From: Amarolinea sp964580725
GTDB taxonomy: Bacteria; Chloroflexota; Anaerolineae; SSC4; Amarolineaceae
Reading direction: 5' to 3'
Assembly (NCBI GenBank): GCA_964580725.1
Contig: CAZOLV010000001.1
Coordinates: forward strand, 1-64,000
Length of the DNA stretch: 64,000 nucleotides
Made by a program: the position numbers and the translations under genes. A model generated the notes under the pieces. That model had not been told where the DNA came from and did no database searches. It saw only the letters and a list, made by a program, of their open reading frames with translations. Below, one piece after another: positions 1 to 9,963 of the stretch (position 1 is its first letter; every line of letters starts with the position of its first letter).

Positions 1-2
1 CT

Positions 3-1277
3 GCCGCACAGTCCGATCCGCTGCGCCCACGTTATCACTTCGCCGCGCCTGCGCAATGGATGAACGATCCCAACGGCACGATCTTCATTGACGGCGAGTA
101 TCACCTCTTCTATCAATTCAACCCGTACGCGCCGCGCTGGGGTCAAATCCACTGGGGACATAGCAAGAGTTCCGACCTGGCGCATTGGGAACACCTGCCC
201 ATTGCGCTCACGCCAGCGTATGAGCAGGGCGAGCAGCATTGTTTTTCGGGCTGCTGCGTCAACGACAACGGCACACCGACGATTTTCTACACCAGCATCG
301 GCGGGCGCTTGGGGTTGGCCAATGTCTGGCGCGGCGCACAACAATGGAAGGCGCGGGGCGATTCGGCGCTGATCCATTGGCAGCGCGCGCAAAACAACCC
401 CTTCGTCAGCCAAGCACTTCACCCGCGCAAGGTCTATCACTGGCGCGATCCTTACATTTGGCGGAACAACCATGAATGGCGCATGGTACTGGCCGGAAAA
501 TACCTCGGCGATAAGGGCGGCAGTGTCTTCATGTACTCATCTCCCGATCTCGAAGCATGGAAATTCCACGGAGCAATTTTCAAGCACAAGACGAGGGGCG
601 TGGAATGTCCCAACCTGCTCGAATTTGGCGAACGCGTCGCGCTGATCGTCTCGCCCTATGCGCAAGTCCAGTACGCGATGGGCAAACTCGAAAACGACAG
701 GTTCGAGACAGAGCGATGGCTGACGCTCGATCACGGCAAAGATTTTTACGCAACCAATACGTTCATTGACAACGACGACGGATACAAAATGGTCGGCTGG
801 ATCAAAGTCCGCGGCAACGGCGCCTGGCAGGGATGTTCGAGTTTGCCCCGGCACATCACGGTTGCGGAGAATGGCCTACGCATCGCCCCCGCGGCAGGTC
901 TGCAATCATTGCGAAAGAATCGGATTGATTGGCGTGAGACTATCGCCGGCAATGCGCTTGAAGTCAAGATGACTTTCCCAACCGATGCGAAGTCACCCGT
1001 TGGACTGATCCTGGAAGATGACGAGCGGGCGTACCCGGTCACCATTGATACGGTCAGTGGTGAACTGTGCGTTCTCGATGAACGAACGAGACTGGAAAGG
1101 TTCGATCCAGCGCAGACCCTGCATCTGCATGTTTTCATTGACCGCTCTGTAGTGGAAGTCTTCATTGATGAACGTGAAAGCCTTTCGACCTGGGTGCGTC
1201 CGACTCTGACAAAGAACCGCGCGTGGCGAATCCGCTTGCGGACGCCCGCGCTCGATCTCGAAGCATGGGAGCTGTGA
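3..1277 (+). CDS. Glycoside hydrolase family 32 beta-fructosidase (levanase/sucrase type), 5' end outside the window
   Basis: Hydrolyses beta-fructofuranosyl bonds (sucrose, levan or inulin); exact substrate not readable. The open frame runs in from the window edge. The GH32 signature WMNDPNG lies at 57-77, preceded in frame by RPRYHF, so the ATG at 60 is internal to the family's core and is not the start. The nucleophile is the Asp of that motif, the transition-state Asp is in the RDP motif near 444, and the acid/base Glu is in GVECPN near 597. About 425 codons are present, so only a short N-terminus is missing. The C-terminal beta-sandwich is short, ending in a VFIDRSVVEVFID stretch typical of the family. 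No signal peptide can be judged. The stop overlaps the start of the AraC-type regulator by one base, so the two are probably co-transcribed. Confidence 0.93.
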   Translation, partial: AAQSDPLRPRYHFAAPAQWMNDPNGTIFIDGEYHLFYQFNPYAPRWGQIHWGHSKSSDLAHWEHLPIALTPAYEQGEQHCFSGCCVNDNGTPTIFYTSIGGRLGLANVWRGAQQWKARGDSALIHWQRAQNNPFVSQALHPRKVYHWRDPYIWRNNHEWRMVLAGKYLGDKGGSVFMYSSPDLEAWKFHGAIFKHKTRGVECPNLLEFGERVALIVSPYAQVQYAMGKLENDRFETERWLTLDHGKDFYATNTFIDNDDGYKMVGWIKVRGNGAWQGCSSLPRHITVAENGLRIAPAAGLQSLRKNRIDWRETIAGNALEVKMTFPTDAKSPVGLILEDDERAYPVTIDTVSGELCVLDERTRLERFDPAQTLHLHVFIDRSVVEVFIDERESLSTWVRPTLTKNRAWRIRLRTPALDLEAWEL

Positions 1278-2161
1278 TGATCTATCCGACGCCGAGACAC
1301 AATCCGATTCACACCATCTTCCAGAGCGACCTGCTGCGCGTCATAGACCACCGCTGTGCGGGACGTGACGATGCGCGCGGTGAAATCCCGACAGAGTTCG
1401 AGATCGTCCTGCCGCGGGCGGGCGCCTACCAGCGCCGGGACGCCCACGGCGCCTTTCTGGCCGATCCCAACCAGGTCGTGTTCTTCAACCAGGGCGAACC
1501 CTACGACATCAGCCACCCCATCCAAGGCGGGGATGCTTCCACCGTGTTCGTCCTCGTCCCGGCCCTGCTGCGGGAGATCGCGGCGGCGCACAACCTCGCG
1601 GCGGCAGACGGCCAGCGGCCCTTCCCGCGCAGCCACCTGACGCTCGACTCTCGCCTGCAGGTTGTGCAGTACCGTCTGCTGCGGGATGCCGCTCCCGCGG
1701 GCGCGCTCGCAATCGAAGAAGAAGTCATCTCAGCGGTGGATGAAATTTTGCGCGCCCTACACGCACCGACGTCGGCGCCGCCACGCCATGCCGCCGGCAC
1801 CCTGCGCGCCCATGCCGAACAGGCGCAGGCCGTCAAGACCTTTCTCAATGCCAACGTTGGCGCTGAGCTGCAGCTCGAAGACATTGCCGCCGCCGTCTAT
1901 CTCTCGCCGTTCCACCTGTGTCGCGTCTTCAAGCAAGAGGCCGGCATGACCCTCCACCAGTATGTCAACCGCCTGCGCCTGTTCAACGCCGCCCAGCGCA
2001 TGGTGGAAAACCCCGTCACGCGCCTCGATGCGCTGGCGCTCGATTTCGGCTTTGCCAACCATGGCCACTTCACCACCGCCTTCCGCAAGCTGTTCGGGAT
2101 CAGTCCCTCCGAGTTCCGCGACCCACTCTTTCGCCAGATGCGCAAGATTTTAGAAGCCTGA
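1277..2161 (+). CDS. AraC family transcriptional regulator
   Basis: A 294-residue DNA-binding regulator. The C-terminal ~100 residues carry the double helix-turn-helix of AraC/XylS proteins (LEDIAAAVYLSPFHLCRVF, then LDALALDFGFANHGHFTTAF and the closing FGISPSEFR). The N-terminal ~170 residues resemble a cupin-type sensor (NQVVFFNQGEPYDISHP). The ATG at 1277 overlaps the TGA of the GH32 gene and has GGGAG six to seven bases upstream; upstream in-frame starts lie inside the hydrolase gene. Coupling to a fructosidase suggests control of fructan use, but this is inference from position. An MFS exporter-like gene follows after 45 bp. Confidence 0.9.
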   Translation: MIYPTPRHNPIHTIFQSDLLRVIDHRCAGRDDARGEIPTEFEIVLPRAGAYQRRDAHGAFLADPNQVVFFNQGEPYDISHPIQGGDASTVFVLVPALLREIAAAHNLAAADGQRPFPRSHLTLDSRLQVVQYRLLRDAAPAGALAIEEEVISAVDEILRALHAPTSAPPRHAAGTLRAHAEQAQAVKTFLNANVGAELQLEDIAAAVYLSPFHLCRVFKQEAGMTLHQYVNRLRLFNAAQRMVENPVTRLDALALDFGFANHGHFTTAFRKLFGISPSEFRDPLFRQMRKILEA

Positions 2162-2206
2162 CGCCCGGTCTTCCTGTATGCTCTTGGCGAAAGGAAAACC
2201 GGGAAC

Positions 2207-3424
2207 ATGAAACAGTACCTCTCTCTCCTGCGTGACAAGACATTCGGCCTGCTCTGGCTGGGCGCCACCATTTCGATTCTGGGCGACGGCCTCACCTGGA
2301 CGGCGCTCGTCTGGCTCATCTACGAACTGACCGGCTCGGCCAGGGACATCGGCGCGCTGGTCGTCATCTACACCGCGCCCGTCATCGCGGGCGGCCCGCT
2401 GGCCGGCTACCTGCTCGATCGCTGCGACCGCCGCAAAGTCCTGCTGGCCGACAACCTGATCCGCGGCGCGCTCATGGCGTGCATTCCGCTCCTGCATTGG
2501 CTGGATCAACTCCAGACCTGGCACCTGTACGCCGCGGCGGGCGTCTACGGCCTGTTCAAGATGATCAGCCTGGCGGGCATCCCCACCGTCTTCCCTTCGA
2601 TCCTGCCCGCAGAAAAGCTGACCACCGCCAACGCCCTGGAATCTCTCAGTTTCGGCGTCGGCGGGGTGATCGGCCCGGCCCTGGGCGGCGTGCTGATCGG
2701 CCTGATCGGCGGCGCCAACACCATTGCGCTCGATGCGCTCTCCTATTTCGTCTTTGCCGCCTGCCTGTTCTTCCTGCCGCCCCTGCCTGTCGCCCACGCG
2801 CAGGGCGCCACGCCCGCCAGAGATCTGCGACCGGCGCTGCGCTTCATCCGCAGCGCGCCCGCCCTCTGGTTCATCACCCTCATGTTCATGGGCGTCAATG
2901 TGGGGATGGGGATGCTTTCGGTCTTCCTGCCGATCTATGCGCGCGAAACCCTGGGCGGCGACGCAACCACTTATGGCAGCCTGCTGAGCGCCGCGACCGC
3001 TGGCGAGTTGCTCGGCGCGCTGCTCGTCGGCATGCTCGTCTGGCGCTGGACGCTTGGACGTTCCATCGCCTCCGCCCAGGCGGCGGTGGGCGCCAGTTTC
3101 CTCGGCCTGCTGGCGCTGCCGGGCTTCGCTCTCTCCGCCGCCTTTCTGGGCGTCGCCCACTTCTTCAGCGCGCCGCTGACGATCTGGGCGCAGACCATCC
3201 GCCTGCGCCTCATCCCCGCGCCGTTGCGCGGGCGGGTCATCAGCCTGTTGCGGACGCTGATGCAGGCCGCGCCGCCGCTCGGCGCGTTGCTTTGCTCTCA
3301 TCTGTTGGCTGGCTTCGGAGTCTCGGCGACAATCGTGGCGCTGGCGTTCATCATCGCCATCCCTGGGCTGATCGGTATCGTCCACCCCGCGCTGGCGCAT
3401 GAGAATACGATTGCGGAAGCGTAG
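2207..3424 (+). CDS. MFS transporter, DHA3/macrolide-efflux-like
   Basis: A 405-residue integral membrane protein with about 12 predicted helices. The N-terminal DKTFGLLWLGATISILGDG and the loop 2-3 segment GYLLDRCDRRKVLLADN (an MFS motif A variant) place it with the MFS_3/DHA3 group often annotated as macrolide exporters; the actual cargo cannot be told. The start has a purine-rich GAAAGGAAAA stretch about nine bases upstream. It follows the AraC gene by 45 bp on the same strand and may share its transcript, which would also allow a role in sugar or metabolite export. It ends just before a decayed gene, so it is likely the last member of this short operon. Confidence 0.88.
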   Translation: MKQYLSLLRDKTFGLLWLGATISILGDGLTWTALVWLIYELTGSARDIGALVVIYTAPVIAGGPLAGYLLDRCDRRKVLLADNLIRGALMACIPLLHWLDQLQTWHLYAAAGVYGLFKMISLAGIPTVFPSILPAEKLTTANALESLSFGVGGVIGPALGGVLIGLIGGANTIALDALSYFVFAACLFFLPPLPVAHAQGATPARDLRPALRFIRSAPALWFITLMFMGVNVGMGMLSVFLPIYARETLGGDATTYGSLLSAATAGELLGALLVGMLVWRWTLGRSIASAQAAVGASFLGLLALPGFALSAAFLGVAHFFSAPLTIWAQTIRLRLIPAPLRGRVISLLRTLMQAAPPLGALLCSHLLAGFGVSATIVALAFIIAIPGLIGIVHPALAHENTIAEA

Positions 3425-3450
3425 CGCAAAGACGCAACCGTTCCCGGCAC

Positions 3451-4050
3451 GGTGCGGCCGATGGCCTTTTTTGGACTGCTGATTTTGGAGATGTCTTTCT
3501 CCTCACCAACTCTGAGCCTTCGCTGAGCGAAAGCGATTTCGTAGTCTTCAGCAACGACGAGGCGCCAATCCATCTGGACGAGGATAACAACAGTGCCAGC
3601 AGTGTCGCTATCTTGAAAGACGCCAAAGCCACCGTCTGGTCGGTGGCAGAGTCGGGCGCGGCGGCGGCTGCCGGCCCCAGCGCCGTCCAGGTGGATGCCG
3701 GCAGCCAGGGCCAGCGCCTGGCCTATGCGTTGACCGGCTCGCAGAACTGGATCGAGGACTTCGGCAGCGGACAGTTACGGGCTGGCCAGGCAGTGATCGA
3801 GTTGGGGAGACAGCCTACGCCGAGGCGATCAACGCCGGGCGGGCCTACCACGTCTTCCTGGCGCCCCTGGGCGACTGCGCCCTGTACGTGACCGAGAAAG
3901 CCGCAGCCAGCTTCACGGTGCGCGCCCTGGGCGGTCAGCCATGCAGCATCACCTTCGACTACCGTATCGTCGGCCTGCGCCGCGGCTGCGAGACGGCGCG
4001 CATCGAGCAATTCAAGACGAATTTGGTTGCGACGGGCAATCAAGCAGTCG
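3451..4050 (+). pseudogene. Remnant of a secreted repeat-type protein, frameshifted
   Basis: Two reading frames abut here and together resemble the C-terminal end of long surface proteins common in Chloroflexota. The first frame (3451-about 3805) reads DGLFWTADFGDVFLLTNSE, then WIEDFGSGQLRAGQAVIEL. The second (about 3804-4020) reads TAYAEAINAGRAYHVFLAP, then GDCALYVTEKAAASFTVR and ITFDYRIVGLRRGCETARIE. The shift falls in the G-rich GTTGGGGAGA at 3801-3810. No start codon, ribosome site or N-terminal part is present, so this is a truncated and frameshifted relic. Family recognition is from memory of similar C-termini and should be searched. Confidence 0.6.
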
Positions 4051-4441
4051 CAGAAGAACGACGTCCACCGCATTGCGCCATTTTCAATCTGTTCGAGACG
4101 ACTCGATGTGTGCCAGCCGCCGATTTTTTCCGGCGGCGCATGGCTGAACAGTTGTCGGAGACCAATGACGTTGTAGCACATTTCCGGTAACACTGCGTCG
4201 GGTTGCTGCGTCAGTCAAGTCAAGACACATTGCTGCTCCTGGCGTCGTTGGCTTGGACAAGCCCTCCGACAGGCTCAGGGGGCCGCTCAGCCAACGGCGC
4301 CTGACGCTGTCCGAGCACGGAGCACGCATAGAAAAACCATGTCCCCCCATGTCTCCGCGGATGACAAAACGATTGACATCGTTCTGCCAGGCTGACTGGT
4401 GCGGCGATCCCGCGATGTTCTGACGCAAAGGAGGTGTTGCC
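4051..4441 (+). other. Intergenic region before the giant secreted protein; strong ribosome site
   Basis: About 390 bases without a supported gene. It contains a TTGACA hexamer at 4373-4378 without a convincing -10 partner and a near-consensus ribosome binding site AAAGGAGG at 4428-4435, which fixes the start at 4442. A CCGACAGGCTCAG string near 4266 recurs in similar form near 18289. Confidence 0.5.
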
Positions 4442-7400
4442 ATGCAAAGCCCTCGACAGGAACAGCAGATCGCGCTGCTGAGCGCCTTGATTCTGATGGC
4501 GACAGCCGTGATCGTCACGGCCAGCCATGCCCCGCCCCCCTTCCTCGACACGTCCGTGGGTGGGATCGCGGCCGGCGATCCCGCCGACGGCCATACCTAC
4601 GCCTTCTGGTATACCCTCACCTGCCCAAGCCTGATCAGCAACCAGCCGTGCGAGTGCGACCTCAACATCAACGGCAACGACTGCATCGCCACCGTTGACA
4701 GCAACGGCGACGGCGTGTTGGATCAGGCCGCCGATGGCGATGGCGACGGCATACCCGATCTGCTCGACACCGATTACGCCGCGCGCGGCGCCGGCGTGCG
4801 TGAGAGCGTGGCTCTGCGCCTGGTGGACTCGATCAACCGCTACGTCAACGACTGGGACTTCCAGTCGCCCTGGTGGGAGGACGACGCCGGCCAGGTGGTC
4901 ATCGCCAACCGGCCGCTGCACGTCTACGACCTGGACATCAATGGCGGCGCGGCGTTGACCCACATCAAGCTGGATGTGAACAACCTGCTGACGGCCAGCC
5001 CGCGCGCCCTGGTCACGCACGAGTCCTGGCACAAGATCCAGCACGGTTACTACGAACGCAGCCGCCAGCCTACCTGGGTGCACGAGGGCCAGGCGCGCAG
5101 CGTGCAGGACAAGGTTTTCGACGACCTGGAGACCAGCAACCACGGCGCGAACAACAACCTCTTGGGCAACCCCACTTACACCCAGCAGGAAGATCGCGAT
5201 GGCGACGGCGTCCCCGAATGGAGCCAGGCCGAAGGATTGCGAGGCGCCGATTACGACGCCGCCCTGTGGTGGACCTACTACGCCGAGCAGTTTGGCGATA
5301 ACGATCTGGCCACGGCCGGCGCGGGCATGGACGCCTGGCGCACCTTCGTGGAACAGGCAGACAGCGGTCTCTACGGCCTCAGCGCGCTGGATGCCGCCAT
5401 CGCCGCCGAGACGACCAGCGACGTGGATACAATGGAAGAGGCTTTCCGCGACTTCGTGATCGCCAATTACGCCAAGGAGCTCGACGTCTCTGGCATTCCC
5501 TTGTCCGACCTGGGCGGTCGCGACCCGGTATTGGCGCTGCAATATCGCGACGAGGATCGCGCCGGCGTCAATCCCACGGTCTACAACACCCCCAGGTTCG
5601 ACGTTGATGTGACGCTGCCCGGCAACCCGCAGCAGGGCGTCGTCAGCGCCCATGCCGAAGATGCCGACGAGGCCGACGTCGCTCCCACCTGGGCCATACC
5701 CGCCTGGGGTGCACGCTACTACCGCGGCGCCACCCCCACCGCATGCCAGGTTGCTGGCGTCAACATCACAGGCGACGAGGGCGGCCGCCTGGCCTTTGCC
5801 TTCCTGGTCGTTGGCCCGGACAGCAACGGCGACGGTCGCAAAGAGGCCAGCCGCCTGCTGCGAACAGTCGGCCAGGACTTCACGGCCTCCGTGTGGACTG
5901 GCAGCGGCGCCGTGGACCATGTGGCCGCGGTCGTAGCCGGACTCGACGCCGGCTACGGCTATAGCTACACCCTGGCGTGCAGCACCGTCGCCGTCAACAT
6001 CATTCGGCCGACGACCGCAGATCCCGCCCATGTGGGCGAGCCGTTGACGCCCGAGCGTTTTCTGGTCTGGCTGGAGGTGGCCGGCCAGGCGCCGTTGGCC
6101 ACGCCCTCCGTGCCTGGTTTGGACTGGCAGCGTGACTTCGAAGTGTTCGTCGGCCCTGTAGACCCGGACAATGCAGCCGTCATCCTGAACGGCGGTTATC
6201 TGGGCCACACCGGGCAGTATTGGCTGGTGGCGCAGGCGCCAAGCAAACCCGGCGCACTCTACGGCGCCCAGTACGACCTGACCGTGCGGCTTGGCGGCGT
6301 GGTCAGCGCAATCGAAAACGACGCCGTTTGGTACGACGAAGTGCGCAGCGACCGCGTGCTGGTGATTGACCGTTCGGGCAGCATGGCGGGCGACAAGCTG
6401 CTGGCCGCCCAGGACGCGGCCCGCTTCCACACCGAAGACCTGGTGCAGTTCGATCGGCTGGGCGTCGTCAGCTTCAGTGATAACGCCACCGGCGACTACC
6501 CGGCGGCTGGCCTGGCGCTGCTGCCAGACGCGCAGGCCGCCGGCGTGCGCGCCGGCGCCCAGGCCGCGATCCAGGGGCTGGCCGCCGGCGGCAATACCAG
6601 CATCGGTGACGGTCTCAGCATGGCGCAGGATCGCCTGGATGCGGTCGGCTCGGACAACGATTGGTGGATCGTGCTGCTGTCTGACGGCATGGAGAACACG
6701 CCACTCTTCTACGACGACGTGCGCGCCCGGCTGATGGACGCCGGCACCCATGTGCACGCCATTGCGCTGGGCGAGGGTGCGCACGAGGACCTGATGCGGC
6801 GCATCGCCGCCGACACCTGCGGCGAGGACTTGCTGGACGTCTGCTATCATCATATCGTCGAGACGGCGCTCGACCAACCCGCCGTCACCCTCTCCAACCC
6901 CCTGGCCGACCTGTACACCCAGATTGCCGAAAATATCGCCAACCTCGACCGCTTGTGGGAGCAGCAGGGGCAGGTGGCCGCCGGCGCAACCTCGACCGAT
7001 ACGATTCCCGCGCCGGAGACCGGCGTCAAGGATGCCCTCTTTGCCTTTCACTGGAACAGCGCAGCCGCGCCGAACATTGTGCTGCGCGACCCGACCGGCG
7101 CGGTGCTGGCGCCCGCACCGCCCGACGTGGTGCGCCTGCCCGATTCCCTGGGCAACCGTCACCTGGTCTGGCAGGTCGCCAACCTGCAACCGGGCAACTG
7201 GACCGTCAGTCTGACCGCGCCCGGCGCGCCGGTCGAGTATGTGGCGACGCTGTCCGGTCGCGAGACCAACGGTGTGCAGATGCGCGTCTTCTTCGATCAA
7301 GCGCCCGATCTGCGACGCGCCGGACTCGCTCTGCCCATCGTCGCCAATCTAACCGACAGCCTGGGCGGGGTGACCGCTGCGTCGCTGACGGCGGAAGTGA

Positions 7401-9790
7401 CTTCTGCAACAGCCCTGACCTACACCATGTCCCTGTTCGACGACGGCGAGCACGGCGATGGTACAGCCGGCGATGGAACCTATGGCAGCTTCTTCACCCG
7501 CGTCAACCAGCCCGGCAGTTACGAGGTGCACGTGACCGCCAGCGGAAACGATAACCTCGGCGATGCGTTCACCCGCCACGCCCACGTCAGCTATTTTGCG
7601 GTCGCCGAGGCCACGCCAAGCCTGTGGGATCCGGATGGCGATGGTCTACCCAGCCGCTGGGAAGTGCGCTTCGGCCTCGATCCCTATGATCCCACCGGGA
7701 TCAACGGCGCGGCCGGTGACCCGGATGGGGATCAGCTCACCAACGCCGGCGAATTTGCGGCTGGCGCCGATCCCCGCCGCTCGGACAGCGATCGCGGCGG
7801 CGAGGCGGATGGCTCCGAGGTCATCGCGGGGCGCAATCCGCTGGTTCCCGGCGATGACGTGGTGCGGCCCCCGCGCGAGGTGTGGGTCGAGCCGGACAAT
7901 GGCGCCAACCACATCTTTTTCACCTCGGAAGCTGTCTGCGCCAACCTGCGCGTCGAGCGAACCACGAACCTGGCCGCAGGCTTCGTCTTTCTCGCCAACG
8001 TCAATCCTGCGACCGGCCTGTTCGACCACGGCGGGCTGGCCAACGGCGTCGTCCAATACTACCGCCTGCGCTGCGACGGCGTGGGCGGCGCGCGCAGCGG
8101 CTTCAGCGCCATTGTCCACGGCCTGCCGAAGGGTGACGTGGCTGCACCAGAAGGTCTGGTGGTCATCGAAGATGGCGCCGAACACAGCGCAGATTTGGAT
8201 GTGGCGCTCAGCCTCGACGCGTCCGACGACGCCACCCACATGCAGATCTCCAACCGGTCCGACTTTGCGGCCGCGGCCTGGGCGCCACTGGCGGCCAGCA
8301 GTCCCTGGACGCTGGCGCCGCACCCGCTGACCGGCGAGGCCTTCGTCTACGTGCGTTTCCGCGACGCGGCCGGCAACGTGTCTATCATCGCGGACGACGA
8401 CATCCGCTATCAGCCGCCGTTCGAGGCGGCTGTGCCTGCGGGCGGCGGAGAGTTCGACAGCCCCGATCACCGCATCCACATGGTCGCGCCGCCGGGCGCA
8501 CTGCTGGCCAACGCCATCTTTCGCTACGTGCGGTTGGAGCGGCCGGGCGATGCGCCGTCTGCCGGCCATGCCTATGGCGGCGCACACTTTCAACTGACGG
8601 CCCGCCGCGCCGACAACGGCCAGCCCATCACCGCGTTTCCTGTCCCCTTGCAGTTGTCCGTGAACTATCGGCACCACGAATGGCGCGACGGCCCTATCGG
8701 CGACGAGCGCTGGCTCGATGTGTGGCGCGCCGCGGCGCCGACCGGCTGGCAGGCGTTGGACGCCAGCATTGATCTGTTGGACAACCAACTGCATGTGGCG
8801 CTGGGAGGGTTGAGCGAGTTTGCGCTGTTTGGGCAGATTGACCCCTTGTGTTACGACTTCGACGGCGACGGTCGCAACGGCATGACGGACATCGAGTCGG
8901 TTGCTTCCGATTGGGGGCAAATCACCGGCTTCGATCCGCGCTTCGATCTGGATCGCGATGGCGATGTTGATATTGACGATGTCATCGGTATTGCGACGGG
9001 CTGGAACCGGCTGTGCAGCGCCACACCCACGCCAACCGCCACGCACACGCCGACGCCAACCGCCACGCGCACGCCGACGCCAACCGCCACACGCACGCCG
9101 ACGCCAACCGCCACGCGCACGCCGACGCCAACCGCCACGCGCACGCNNNNNNNNNNNNNNNNNNNNNNNNNNNNNNNNNNNNNNNNNNNNNNNNNNNNNN
9201 NNNNNNNNNNNNNNNNNNNNNNNNNNNNNNNNNNNNNNNNNNNNNNCACGCCGACGCCAACCGCCACGCGCACGCCGACGCCGGTGACCATCGTCCTGAC
9301 GCCGGTGGCCGATGCGTATGTCTTTTCGTCGGCGCCCACGACCAACTATGGCGCAGCGACGTTGCTCTATGTGGGCAGTCTGAGCGCTTCCAGCACTGGC
9401 CGGGCATTGTTCCGCTTCAACCTGTCTGGCATTCCAAGCGGGGCGACCGTGCAGAGTGCGGCTTTCCAGGCCTATCTGGTACAATTCAGCGCCACACCCG
9501 CGCTGCTCGATGTGGAACTGAAGCGCAGCGACGCCGCCTGGCAGGAGATGACAGTCACCTGGGCCTCGCAACCGTCGTACACGGGCGCCAACAACGTGCT
9601 CGGTGTGGGCCAGACCGTTGGCTACTACCAGTGGGACGTCGCCAGCCTGGTGCAGACCTGGGTCAACGGCGCAGCCAACTACGGTTTGGCGCTGGTCAGT
9701 AAGAATGAAAGCGCGCTTGGCTGGCGCGGTTTTGCCAGCCGAGAAAGCCCTCCCAACTGGCCGCGACTGGTGGTGACGTACCGCCCGTGA
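4442..9790 (+). CDS. Giant secreted mosaic protein: HExxH metalloprotease-like, vWA, calcium repeats, dockerin-like, Thr-Pro linker, CBM96-like C-terminus
   Basis: About 1782 residues as printed, with a 100-N gap inside the linker. An N-terminal hydrophobic segment (residues 10-28) suggests export. DxDGDG calcium repeats sit near 85-110. HESWH at 193-197 followed by Glu215 (WVHEG) fits a gluzincin-like zinc protease. A von Willebrand A domain starts near 638 with MIDAS motif DRSGS (Asp643) and GNTSIGDGL. TSP3-like DPDGDGLP and DPDGDQLT repeats lie near 1062-1110, dockerin-like FDGDGRNGMTDIE and DRDGDVDIDD near 1475-1515, then TPTPTATR repeats, then a DNRLRE/CBM96-like module (about 1614-1782). 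Likely an extracellular or cell-wall-attached protein acting on protein or glycan material. Whether the protease is active is unproven. It has its own strong ribosome site and stands alone on its strand. Confidence 0.85.
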   Translation: MQSPRQEQQIALLSALILMATAVIVTASHAPPPFLDTSVGGIAAGDPADGHTYAFWYTLTCPSLISNQPCECDLNINGNDCIATVDSNGDGVLDQAADGDGDGIPDLLDTDYAARGAGVRESVALRLVDSINRYVNDWDFQSPWWEDDAGQVVIANRPLHVYDLDINGGAALTHIKLDVNNLLTASPRALVTHESWHKIQHGYYERSRQPTWVHEGQARSVQDKVFDDLETSNHGANNNLLGNPTYTQQEDRDGDGVPEWSQAEGLRGADYDAALWWTYYAEQFGDNDLATAGAGMDAWRTFVEQADSGLYGLSALDAAIAAETTSDVDTMEEAFRDFVIANYAKELDVSGIPLSDLGGRDPVLALQYRDEDRAGVNPTVYNTPRFDVDVTLPGNPQQGVVSAHAEDADEADVAPTWAIPAWGARYYRGATPTACQVAGVNITGDEGGRLAFAFLVVGPDSNGDGRKEASRLLRTVGQDFTASVWTGSGAVDHVAAVVAGLDAGYGYSYTLACSTVAVNIIRPTTADPAHVGEPLTPERFLVWLEVAGQAPLATPSVPGLDWQRDFEVFVGPVDPDNAAVILNGGYLGHTGQYWLVAQAPSKPGALYGAQYDLTVRLGGVVSAIENDAVWYDEVRSDRVLVIDRSGSMAGDKLLAAQDAARFHTEDLVQFDRLGVVSFSDNATGDYPAAGLALLPDAQAAGVRAGAQAAIQGLAAGGNTSIGDGLSMAQDRLDAVGSDNDWWIVLLSDGMENTPLFYDDVRARLMDAGTHVHAIALGEGAHEDLMRRIAADTCGEDLLDVCYHHIVETALDQPAVTLSNPLADLYTQIAENIANLDRLWEQQGQVAAGATSTDTIPAPETGVKDALFAFHWNSAAAPNIVLRDPTGAVLAPAPPDVVRLPDSLGNRHLVWQVANLQPGNWTVSLTAPGAPVEYVATLSGRETNGVQMRVFFDQAPDLRRAGLALPIVANLTDSLGGVTAASLTAEVTSATALTYTMSLFDDGEHGDGTAGDGTYGSFFTRVNQPGSYEVHVTASGNDNLGDAFTRHAHVSYFAVAEATPSLWDPDGDGLPSRWEVRFGLDPYDPTGINGAAGDPDGDQLTNAGEFAAGADPRRSDSDRGGEADGSEVIAGRNPLVPGDDVVRPPREVWVEPDNGANHIFFTSEAVCANLRVERTTNLAAGFVFLANVNPATGLFDHGGLANGVVQYYRLRCDGVGGARSGFSAIVHGLPKGDVAAPEGLVVIEDGAEHSADLDVALSLDASDDATHMQISNRSDFAAAAWAPLAASSPWTLAPHPLTGEAFVYVRFRDAAGNVSIIADDDIRYQPPFEAAVPAGGGEFDSPDHRIHMVAPPGALLANAIFRYVRLERPGDAPSAGHAYGGAHFQLTARRADNGQPITAFPVPLQLSVNYRHHEWRDGPIGDERWLDVWRAAAPTGWQALDASIDLLDNQLHVALGGLSEFALFGQIDPLCYDFDGDGRNGMTDIESVASDWGQITGFDPRFDLDRDGDVDIDDVIGIATGWNRLCSATPTPTATHTPTPTATRTPTPTATRTPTPTATRTPTPTATRTXXXXXXXXXXXXXXXXXXXXXXXXXXXXXXXXXXTPTPTATRTPTPVTIVLTPVADAYVFSSAPTTNYGAATLLYVGSLSASSTGRALFRFNLSGIPSGATVQSAAFQAYLVQFSATPALLDVELKRSDAAWQEMTVTWASQPSYTGANNVLGVGQTVGYYQWDVASLVQTWVNGAANYGLALVSKNESALGWRGFASRESPPNWPRLVVTYRP
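9029..9285 (+). repeat. 24-bp tandem repeat encoding TPTPTATR
   Basis: In-frame repeats of 24 bp (unit ACGCCGACGCCAACCGCCAC plus GCGC) encode an eight-residue Thr-Pro linker. The array is broken by the 9147-9246 gap, so copy number is unknown. Unit changes alter linker length by eight residues without shifting frame. Confidence 0.9.
9147..9246. other. Assembly gap (100 N) inside the Thr-Pro repeat
   Basis: Exactly 100 N, the usual placeholder for unknown length. The flanks share repeat phase (29 bases at the left end match the right start), as expected from any tandem array, so nothing can be said of true size. Confidence 0.95.
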
Positions 9791-9963
9791 TAGCGGGCAT
9801 CCCGAAAACGCCGCATAATCCTCTGAATCGAGCGTGTGCGACTGCCGCAGATCAGAGGATGACGTTACGGAACGATTTTCAACCAGCAGGTTGAAGCGTG
9901 AAAGAGAGAAAGCCGTGTGGATGGTCAAATATCCGCTTGGCCAAACGACTGCGAAGATTCATG

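Noticed and set aside
4220..7300. Long open frame of over 1000 codons on the - strand opposite the giant secreted protein
   Set aside because: It is a GC-rich codon-position shadow; the + strand has a signal peptide, domains and a ribosome site, and the - frame shows no recognisable domain.
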